Positions 50,401 to 62,400 of a stretch of DNA of 64,000 nucleotides are shown here, one piece after another. The notes below the pieces were generated by a model, which did not search any database, was not told the origin of the DNA, and saw only the letters and a program-made list of their open reading frames with translations. Made by a program: the position numbers and the translations under genes. The DNA is from Strongylocentrotus droebachiensis. Taxonomy: Eukaryota > Echinodermata > Echinoidea > Camarodonta > Strongylocentrotidae. Numbering within the stretch: the stretch's first letter is position 1; each line of letters starts with the position of its first letter. The stretch covers positions 31,529-95,528 of the forward strand of contig JAVYIG010007907.1 in assembly GCA_035222895.1 (NCBI GenBank). The letters are read 5' to 3'.

Positions 50401-53400
50401 ACAGTAATTTATTGCCCAAAACCCCTGAACTTCCGGGGGCTCCGCCCCTGGACCCAACCCCAATTCGTGACTTGCCAGTGTCACAACTAGGGTATAAAAG
50501 CATGCTCATCTGACAATAATTTATCGCCAAAAGCCCCTGAACTTCCGGGGGCTCTTCCCCCTGGACACCACACCAATTCGCGACCTACCAGTGTCACCAA
50601 ATAAGGTATAAAAGCATGCTCATCTGACAGTTATTTATTGCCCAAAACCCCTGAACTTCCGGGGGCTCCGCCTCTGGACCCCACGCCAATTCGCGACCTA
50701 CCAGTGTCACTAAATAAAGTATAAAAGCATGCTCATCTGAAAGTTATTTATTGCCCAAAACCCCTGAATTTCCGGGGGCTCCGCCTCTGGACCCCTCACC
50801 AATTCGTGACCTGCCAGTGTCACAACTAGGACACAAAAGCAAGCTCATCTTACAATAATTTATCGCCCAAAACCCCTGAACTTCCGGGGGCTTTTCCCCA
50901 TGGACCCCACACCAATTAGCGACCTACCAGTGTCACCAAATAAGGTATAAAAGCATGCTCATCTGACAGTATTTATTGCCCAAAACTCATGGGCTTCCTT
51001 GGGCTCCGCACCCTGGACCCCACTCCAATTGGCGACCTACCATTGTCACCAAATAAGGTATAAAATGCATGCTCATCTGACAATAATTTATTGCCCAAAA
51101 ACCATGAACTTCCGGGGGCTCCGCCCTTGGACCTCTCACCAATTCGTGACCTGCCAGTGTCACAACTAGGATATAAAAGCATGCTCATCTGACAGTAATT
51201 TATTGCCCAAAACCCCTGAACTTCCGGGGGTTCCTCCCCCTGGACGCCACGCTTATTCGCGACCTCCCAGTGTCACAAATAAGGTTTAAAATATGCTAAT
51301 CTGACGATAATTCAACGTATAAAACCCCTGAGCTTCTGGGGGCTTTGCCCCCGGACCCCACGACAAATCGTGACCTGCCAGTGTCACAACTAAGGTATAA
51401 AATCATGCTCATCTGACAGTTATTTATTGCCCAAAACCCCTGGGCTTCTTGGGGCTCCGCAACCTGGACCCCACGCCAATTGGCGACCTACCATTGTCAC
51501 CAAATAAGGTATAAAAAGCATGCTCATCTGACAATAATTTATTGCCCAAAACCCCTGAATTTTCGGGGGCTCCGCCCATGGACCCCACGCAAATTCGTGA
51601 CCTGCCAGTGTCACAATTAAGGTATAAAAGCATGCTCATTTGACAGTTATTTATTGCCCAAAACCCCTGAATTTCCGGGGGCTCCGCCCCTGGACCCAAC
51701 GCCAATTCGTGACCTGCCAGTGTCAAAATTAAGGAAAAATAGCATGCTCATCTTACAATAATTTATCGCCCAAAACCCCTGAACTTCCGGGGGCTCTTCC
51801 CCTGAACCCCACACCGATTCGCAACCTACCAGTGTCACCAAATATGGTATAAAAACATGCTCATCTGACAGTTATTTATTGCCCAAAACCCCTGAAATTC
51901 ATGGGGCTCCGCCCCTGGACCCCACGCCAATTCGTGACCTGCCAGTGTCACAACTAGGACATAAAAGCATGCTCATCTTACAATAATTTATAGCCCAAAA
52001 CCCCTGAACTTCCGGGGGCTTTTCCCCCTGGACCCCACACCAATTCGCGACCTACCAGTGTCACCAAATAAGGTATAAAAGCATGCTCATCTGACAGTAT
52101 TTATTGCCCAAAACCCCTGGGCTTCTTGGGGCTCCGCACCCTGGACCCCACTCCAATTGGCGACCTACCATTGTCACCAAATAAGGTATAAATGCATGCT
52201 CATCTGACAGTTATTTATTGCCCAAAACCCCTGAACTTCCGGGGGCTCCGCCTCTGGACCCCACGCCAATTCGCGACCTACCAGTGTCACCAAATAAGGT
52301 ATGAAATGCATGCTCATCTGACAATAATTTATTGCCCAAAACCCCTGAATTTCCGGGGGCTCCGCCCCTGGACCCCACGCAAATTCGTGACCTGCCAGTG
52401 TCACAATTAAGGTATAAAAATCATGCTCATCTGACAGTTATTTATTGCCCAAAACCCCTGAACTTCCGGGGGCTCCTCCTTGGATCCCACGCCAATTCGC
52501 GACCTACCAGTGTCACCAAATAAGGTATAAAAGCATGCTCATCTGACAGTTATTTATTGCCTAAAACCCATGAACTTCCGGGGCTCCGCCCCTGGACCCC
52601 ACGCCAATTCTTGACCTGCCAGTGTCACAACTAGGGTATAAGAGCATGCACATCTGACAAAAATTTATTGCCCAAAACCCCTGAACTTCCGGGGGCTCCG
52701 CCCCTGGACCCCTCACCAATTCGTGACTTGCCAGTGTCACAACTAGGGTATAAAAGCATGCTCATCTGACAGTTATTTATTGCCCAAAAGCCCTGGGCTT
52801 CTTGGGGCTCCGCAACCTGGACCCCACGCCAATTGGCGACCTACCATTGTCACCAAATAAGGTATAAAAAGCATGCTCATCTGACAATAATTTATTGCCC
52901 AAAACCCCTGAATTTTGGGGGGCTCCGCCCATGGACCCCACGCAAATTCGTGACCTGCCAGTGTCACAATTAAGGTATAAAATCATGCTCATCTGACAGT
53001 TATTTATTGCCCAAAACCCATGAACTTCCGGGGGATCCGCCCCTGGACCCCACGCCAATTCGTTAACTGCCAGTGTCACAACTAGGGTATAAGAGCATGC
53101 ACATCTGACAAAAAATTATTGCCCAAAACCCCTGAACTTCCGGGGTCTCCGCCCCTGGACCCCTCACCAATTCGTGACCTGCCAGTGTCACAACTAGGAT
53201 ATAAAAGCATGCTCTTCTGACAGTAATTTATTGCCCAAAACCCTGAACTTCCGGGGGTTCCTCCCCCTGGACCCCACGCTTATTCGCGACCTCCCAGTGT
53301 CACAAATAAGGTTTAAAATATGCTCATGTGACGATAATTTAACGTATAAAACCCCTGAGCTTCTGGGGGCTTTGCCCCAGGACCCCACGACAAATCGTGA

Positions 53401-56400
53401 CCAGCCAGTGTCACAACTAAGGTATAAATTCATGCTCATCTGACAGTTATTTATTGCCCAAAACCCCTGAACTTCCGGGGGCTCCGCCCCTGGACCCAAC
53501 CCCAATTCGTGACTTGCCAGTGTCACAACTAGGGTATAAAAGCATGCTCATCTGACAATAATTTATCGCCAAAAGCCCCTAAACTTCCGGGGCTCTTCCC
53601 CCTGGACCCCTCACAAATTCGCGACCTACCAGTGTCACCAAATAAGGTATAAAAGCATGCTCATCTGACAATTATTTATTGCCCAAAACCCCTGAACTTC
53701 CGGGGGCTCCGCCTCTGGACCCCACACCAATTCGCGACCTACCAGTGTCACCAAATAAGGTATAAAAGCATGCTCATCTGACAGTATTTATTGCCCAAAA
53801 CCCCTGGGCTCCTTGGGGCTCCGCACCCTGGACCCCACTCCAATTGGCGACCTACCATTGTCACCAAATAAGGTATAAAATGCATGCTCATCTGACAATA
53901 ATTTATTGCCCAAAACCCCTGAATTTCCGGGGGCTCCGCCCCTGGACCACACGCAAATTCGTGACCTGCCAGTGTCAAAATTAAGGTATAAAATCATGCT
54001 CATCTGACAGTTATTTATTGACCAAAACCCCTGAACTTCCGGGGGCTCCTCTTTGGACCCCACGCCAATTGGCGACGTACCATTGTCACCAAATAAGGTA
54101 TTAAATGCATGCTCATCTGACAATAATTTATATCCCAAAACCCCTGAATTTCCGGGGGCTCCGCCCCTGGACCCCACGCAAATTCGTGACCTGCCAGTGT
54201 CACAATTAAGGTATAAAAATCATGCTCATCTGACAGTTATTTATTGCCCAAAACCCCTGAACTTCCGGGGGCTCCTCCTTGGACCCCACGCCAATTCGCG
54301 ACCTACCAGTGTCACCAAATAAGGTATAAAAGCATGCTCATCTGACAGTTATTTATTGCCTAAAACCCATGAACTTCCGGGGCTCCGCCCCTTGACCCCA
54401 CGCCAATTCGTGACCTGCAAGTGTCACAACTAGGGTATAAGAGCATGCACATCTGACAAAATTTATTGCCCAAAACCCCTGAACTTCCGGGGGCTCCGAC
54501 CCTGGACCCCTTACCAATTCGTGACTTGCCAGTGTCACAACTAGGGTATAAAAGCATGCTCATCTGACAATAATTTATCGCCCCAAACCCCTGAACTTCC
54601 GGGGGCTCTTCCCCCTGGACTCCACACAAATTCGCGACCTACCAGTGTCACAACTAGGGCATAAAAGCATGCTCATCTGACAGTTATTTATTGCCCAAAA
54701 CCCCTTAACTTCCGGGGGCTCCGCCTCTGGACCCCACGCCAATTCGCGACCTACCAGTGTCACTAAATAAAGTATAAAAGCATGCTCATCTGACAGTTAT
54801 TTATTGCCCAAAACCCCTGAATTTCCGGGGGCTCCGCCTCTGGACCCCTCACCAATTCGTGACCTGCCAGTGTCACAACTAGGACACAAAAGCAAGCTCA
54901 TCTTACAATAATTTATCGCCCAAAACCCCTGAACTTCCGGGGGCTTTTCCCATGGACCCCACACCAATTAGCGACCTACCAGTGTCACCAAATAAGGTAT
55001 TAAAGCATGCTCATCTGACAGTATTTATTGCCCAAAACTCCTGGCTTCTTGGGGCTCCGCACCCTGGACCCCACTCCAATTGGCGACCTACCATTGTCAC
55101 CAAATAAGGTATAAAATGCATGCTCATCTGACAATAATTTATTGCCCCAAAACCATGAACTTCCGGGGGCTCCGCCCTTGGACCTCTCACCAATTCGTGA
55201 CCTGCAAGTGTCACAACTAGGATATAAAAGCATGCTCATCTGACAGTAATTTATTGCCCAAAACCCCTGAACTTCCGGGGGTTCCTCCCCCTGGACCCCA
55301 CGCTTATTCGCGACCTCCCAGTGTCACAAATAAGGTTTAAAATATGCTAATCTGACGATAATTCAACGTATAAAACCCCTGAGCTTCTGGGGGCTTCGCC
55401 CCCGGACCCCACGACAAATCGTGACCTGCCAGTGTCACAACTAAGGTATAAAATCATGCTTATCTGACAGTTATTTATTGCCCAAAACCCCTGGGCTTCT
55501 TGGGGCTCCGCAACCTGGACCCCACGCCAATTGGCGACCTACCATTGTCACCAAATAAGGTATAAAAAGCATGCTCATCTGACAATAATTTATTGCCCAA
55601 AACCCCTGATTTTTCGGGGGCTCCGCCCATGGACCCCACGCAAATTCGTGACCTGCAGTGTCACAATTAAGGTATAAAAGCATGCTCATTTGATAGTTAT
55701 TTATTGCCCAAAACCCCTGAATTTCCGGGGGCTCCGCCCCTGGACCCAACGCCAATTCGTTAACTGGCAGTGTCACAACTAGGGTATAAGAGCATGCACA
55801 TCTGACAAAAATTTATTGCCCAAAACCCCTGAACTTCCGGGGTGTCCGCCCCTGGACCCCTCACCAATTCGTGACCTGCCAGTGTCACAACTAGGATATA
55901 AAAGCATGCTCTTCTGACAGTAATTTATTGCCCAAAACCCCTGAACTTCCGGGGGTTCCTCCCCCTGGACCCCACGCTTATTCGCGACCTCCCAGTGTCA
56001 CAAATAAGGTTTAAAATATGCTAATGTAACGATAATTTAACGTATAAAACCCCTGAGCTTCTGGGGGCTTTGCCCCAGGACCCCACGACAAATCGTAACC
56101 TGCCAGTGTCACAACTAAGGTATAAATTCATGCTCATCTGACAGTTATTTATTGCCCAAAACCCCTGAACTTCCGGGGGCTCCGCCCCTGGACCCAACCC
56201 CAATTCGTGACTTGCCAGTGTCACAACTAGGGTATAAAGCATGCTCATCTGACAATAATTTATCGCCAAAAGCCCCTAAACTTCCGGGGGCTCTTCCCCC
56301 TGGACCCCTCACAAATTCGCGACCTACCAGTGTCACCAAATAAGGTATAAAAGCATGCTCATCTGACAATTATTTATTGCCCAAAACCCCTGAACTTCCG

Positions 56401-59400
56401 GGGGCTCCGCCTCTGGACCCCACGCCAATTCGCGACCTACCAGTGTCACCAAATAAAGTATAAAAGCATGCTCATCTGACATTTATTTATTGCCCAAAAC
56501 CCCTGGGCTTCTTCGGGCTCCGCACCCTGGACCCCACGCCAATTGGCGACCTACCATTGTCACCAAATAAGGTATAAAAAGCATGCTCATTTGACAATAA
56601 TTTATTGCCCAAAACCCCTGAATTTTCGGGGGCTCCGCCCATGGAAACCACGCAGATTCGTGACCTGCCAGTGTCACAACTAGGGTATAAGAGCATACTC
56701 ATCTGACAGTTATTTATTGCCCAAAACCCATGAACTTCAGGGGGATCCGCCCCTGGACCCCACGCCAATTCGTTAACTGCCAGTGTCACCAAATAAGGTA
56801 TAAAATGCATGCTCATCTGACAATAATTTATTGCCCAAAACCCCTGAATTTCCGGGGGCTCCGCCCCTGGACCACACGCAAATTCGTGACCTGCCAGTGT
56901 CAAAATTAAGGTATAAAATCATGCTCATCTGACAGTTATTTATTGACCAAAACCCCTGAACTTCCGGGGGCTCCTCCTTGGACCCCACGCCAATTGGCGA
57001 CGTACCATTGTCACCAAATAAGGTATTAAATGCATGCTCATCTGACAATAATTTATATCCCAAAACCCCTGAATTTCCGGGGGCTCCGCCCTGGACCCCA
57101 CGCAAATTCGTGACCTGCCAGTGTCACAATTAAGGTATAAAAATCATGCTCATCTGACAGTTATTTATTGCCCAAAACCCCTGAACTTCCGGGGGCTCCT
57201 CCTTGGACCCCACGCCAATTCGCGACCTACCAGTGTCACCAAATAAGGTATAAAAGCATGCTCATCTGACAGTTATTTATTGCCTAAAACCCATGAACTT
57301 CCGGGGCTCCGCCCCTGGACCCCACGCCAATTCGTGACCTGCAAGTGTCACAACTAGGGTATAAGAGCATGCACATCTGACAAAATTTATTGCCCAAAAA
57401 CCCCTGAACTTCCGGGGGCTCCGACCCTGGACCCCTTACCAATTCGTGACTTGCCAGTGTCACAACTAGGGTATAAAAGCATGCTCATCTGACAATAATT
57501 TATCGCCCCAAACCCCTGAACTTCCGGGGCTCTTCCCCCTGGACTCCACACCAATTCGCGACCTACCAGTGTCACAACTAGGGCATAAAAGCATGCTCAT
57601 CTGACAGTTATTTATTGCCCAAAACCCCTTAACTTCCGGGGGCTCCGCCTCTGGACCCCACGCCAATTCGCGACCTACCAGTGTCACTAAATAAAGTATA
57701 AAAGCATGCTCATCTGACAGTTATTTATTGCCAAAACCCCTGAATTTCCGGGGGCTCCGCCTCTGGACCCCTCACCAATTCGTGACCTGCCAGTGTCACA
57801 ACTAGGACACAAAAGCAAGCTCATCTTACAATAATTTATCGCCCAAAACCCCTGAACTTCCGGGGGCTTTTCCCCATGGACCCCACACCAATTAGCGACC
57901 TACCAGTGTCACCAAATAAGGTATTAAAGCATGCTCATCTGACAGTATTTATTGCCCAAAACTCCTGGGCTTCTTGGGGCTCCGCACCCTGGACCCCACT
58001 CCAATTGGCGACCTACCATTGTCACCAAATAAGTATAAAATGCATGCTCATCTGACAATAATTTATTGCCCCAAAACCATGAACTTCCGGGGGCTCCGCC
58101 CTTGGACCTCTCACCAATTCGTGACCTGCCAGTGTCACAACTAGGATATAAAAGCATGCTCATCTGACAGTAATTTATTGCCCAAAACCCCTGAACTTCC
58201 GGGGGTTCCTCCCCCTGGACCCCACGCTTATTCGCGACCTCCCAGTGTCACAAATAAGGTTTAAAATATGCTAATCTGACGATAATTCAACGTATAAAAC
58301 CCCTGAGCTTCTGGGGGCTTCGCCCCCGGACCCCACGACAAATCGTGACCTGCCAGTGTCACAACTAAGGTATAAAATCATGCTTATCTGACAGTTATTT
58401 ATTGCCCAAAACCCCTGGGCTTCTTGGGGCTCCGCAACCTGGACCCCACGCCAATTGGCGACCTACCATTGTCACCAAATAAGGTATAAAAAGCATGCTC
58501 ATCTGACAATAATTTATTGCCCAAAACCCCTGATTTTTCGGGGGCTCCGCCCATGGACCCCACGCAAATTCGTGACCTGCCAGTGTCACAATTAAGGTAT
58601 AAAAGCATGCTCATTTGATAGTTATTTATTGCCCAAAACCCCTGAATTTCCGGGGGCTCCGCCCCTGGACCCAACGCCAATTCGTTAACTGCCAGTGTCA
58701 CAACTAGGGTATAAGAGCATGCACATCTGACAAAAATTTATTGCCCAAAACCCCTGAACTTCCGGGGTGTCCGCCCCTGGACCCCTCACCAATTCGTGAC
58801 CTGCCAGTGTCACAACTAGGATATAAAAGCATGCTCTTCTGACAGTAATTTATTGCCCAAAACCCCTGAACTTCCGGGGTTCCTCCCCCTGGACCCCACG
58901 CTTATTCGCGACCTCCCAGTGTCACAAATAAGGTTTAAAATATGCTAATCTGACGATAATTCAACGTATAAAACCCCTGAGCTTCTGGGGGCTTCGCCCC
59001 CGGACCCCACGACAAATCGTAACCTGCCAGTGTCACAACTAAGGTATAAATTCATGCTCATCTGACAGTTATTTATTGCCCAAAACCCCTGAACTTCCGG
59101 GGGGCTCCGCCCCTGGACCCAACCCCAATTCGTGACTTGCCAGTGTCACAACTAGGGTATAAAAGCATGCTCATCTGACAATAATTTATCGCCAAAAGCC
59201 CCTAAACTTCCGGGGCTCTTCCCCCTGGACCCCTCACAAATTCGCGACCTACCAGTGTCACCAAATAAGGTATAAAAGCATGCTCATCTGACAATTATTT
59301 ATTGCCCAAAACCCCTGAACTTCCGGGGGCTCCGCCTCTGGACCCCACGCCAATTCGCGACCTACCAGTGTCACCAAATAAAGTATAAAAGCATGCTCAT

Positions 59401-62400
59401 CTGACATTTATTTATTGCCCAAAACCCCTGGGCTTCTTCGGGCTCCGCACCCTGGACCCCACGCCAATTGGCGACCTACCATTGTCACCAAATAAGGTAT
59501 AAAAAGCATGCTCATTTGACAATAATTTATTGCCCAAAACCCCTGAATTTTCGGGGGCTCCGCCCATGGAAACCACGCAGATTCGTGACCTGCCAGTGTC
59601 ACAACTAGGGTATAAGAGCATACTCATCTGACAGTTATTTATTGCCCAAAACCCATGAACTTCAGGGGGATCCGCCCCTGGACCCCACGCCAATTCGTTA
59701 ACTGCCAGTGTCACCAAATAAGGTATAAAATGCATGCTCATCTGACAATAATTTATTGCCCAAAACCCCTGAATTTCCGGGGGCTCCGCCCCTGGACCAC
59801 ACGCAAATTCGTGACCTGCCAGTGTCAAAATTAAGGTATAAAATCATGCTCATCTGACAGTTATTTATTGACCAAAACCCCTGAACTTCCGGGGGCTCCT
59901 CCTTGGACCCCACGCCAATTGGCGACGTACCATTGTCACCAAATAAGGTATTAAATGCATGCTCATCTGACAATAATTTATATCCCAAAACCCCTGAATT
60001 TCCGGGGGCTCCGCCCCTGGACCCCACGCAAATTCGTGACCTGCCAGTGTCACAATTAAGGTATAAAAATCATGCTCATCTGACAGTTATTTATTGCCCA
60101 AAACCCCTGAACTTCCGGGGGCTCCTCCTTGGACCCCACGCCAATTCGCGACCTACCAGTGTCACCAAATAAGGTATAAAAGCATGCTCATCTGACAGTT
60201 ATTTATTGCCTAAAACCCATGAACTTCGGGGGCTCCGCCCCTGGACCCCACGCCAATTCGTGACCTGCAAGTGTCACAACTAGGATATAAGAGCATGCAC
60301 ATCTGACAAAATTTATTGCCCAAAACCCCTGAACTTCCGGGGGCTCCGACCCTGGACCCCTTACCAATTCGTGACTTGCCAGTGTCACAACTAGGGTATA
60401 AAAGCATGCTCATCTGACAATAATTTATCGCCCCAAACCCCTGAACTTCCGGGGGCTCTTCCCCTGGACTCCACACCAATTCGCGACCTACCAGTGTCAC
60501 AACTAGGGCATAAAAGCATGCTCATCTGACAGTTATTTATTGCCCAAAACCCTTAACTTCCGGGGGCTCCGCCTCTGGACCCCACGCCAATTCGCGACCT
60601 ACCAGTGTCACTAAATAAAGTATAAAAGCATGCTCATCTGACAGTTATTTATTGCCCAAAACCCCTGAATTTCCGGGGGCTCCGCCTCTGGACCCCTCAC
60701 CAATTCGTGACCTGCCAGTGTCACAACTAGGACACAAAAGCAAGCTCATCTTACAATAATTTATCGCCCAAAACCCCTGAACTTCCGGGGGCTTTTCCCA
60801 TGGACCCCACACCAATTAGCGACCTACCAGTGTCACCAAATAAGGTATTAAAGCATGCTCATCTGACAGTATTTATTGCCCAAAACTCCTGGGCTTCTTG
60901 GGGCTCCGCACCCTGGACCCCACTCCAATTGGCGACCTACCATTGTCACCAAATAAGGTATAAAATGCATGCTCATCTGACAATAATTTATTGCCCAAAA
61001 CCATGAACTTCCGGGGGCTCCGCCCTTGGACCTCTCACCAATTCGTGACCTGCCAGTGTCACAACTAGGATATAAAAGCATGCTCATCTGACAGTAATTT
61101 ATTGCCCAAAACCCCTGAACTTCCGGGGTTCCTCCCCCTGGACCCCACGCTTATTCGCGACCTCCCAGTGTCACAAATAAGGTTTAAAATATGCTAATCT
61201 GACGATAATTCAACGTATAAAACCCCTGAGCTTCTGGGGGCTTCGCCCCCGGACCCCACGACAAATCGTGACCTGCCAGTGTCACAACTAAGGTATAAAA
61301 TCATGCTTATCTGACAGTTATTTATTGCCCAAAACCCCTGGGCTTCTTGGGGCTCCGCAACCTGGACCCCACGCCAATTGGCGACCTACCATTGTCACCA
61401 AATAAGGTATAAAAAGCATGCTCATCTGACAATAATTTATTGCCCAAAACCCCTGATTTTTCGGGGGCTCCGCCCATGGACCCCACGCAAATTCGTGACC
61501 TGCCAGTGTCACAATTAAGGTATAAAAGCATGCTCATTTGATAGTTATTTATTGCCCAAAACCCCTGAATTTCCGGGGGCTCCGCCCCTGGACCCAACGC
61601 CAATTCGTTAACTGCCAGTGTCACAACTAGGGTATAAGAGCATGCACATCTGACAAAAATTTATTGCCCAAAACCCCTGAACTTCCGGGGTGTCCGCCCC
61701 TGGACCCCTCACCAATTCGTGACCTGCCAGTGTCACAACTAGGATATAAAAGCATGCTCTTCTGACAGTAATTTATTGCCCAAAACCCCTGAACTTCGGG
61801 GGTTCCTCCCCCTGGACCCCACGCTTATTCGCGACCTCCCAGTGTCACAAATAAGGTTTAAAATATGCTAATCTGACGATAATTCAACGTATAAAACCCC
61901 TGAGCTTCTGGGGGCTTCGCCCCCGGACCCCACGACAAATCGTAACCTGCCAGTGTCACAACTAAGGTATAAATTCATGCTCATCTGACAGTTATTTATT
62001 GCCCAAAACCCCTGAACTTCCGGGGCTCCGCCCCTGGACCCAACCCCAATTCGTGACTTGCCAGTGTCACAACTAGGGTATAAAAGCATGCTCATCTGAC
62101 AATAATTTATCGCCAAAAGCCCCTAAACTTCCGGGGGCTCTTCCCCTGGACCCCTCACAAATTCGCGACCTACCAGTGTCACCAAATAAGGTATAAAAGC
62201 ATGCTCATCTGACAATTATTTATTGCCCAAAACCCCTGAACTTCCGGGGCTCCGCCTCTGGACCCACGCCAATTCGCGACCTACCAGTGTCACCAAATAA
62301 AGTATAAAAGCATGCTCATCTGACATTTATTTATTGCCCAAAACCCCTGGGCTTCTTCGGGCTCCGCACCCTGGACCCCACGCCAATTGGCGACCTACCA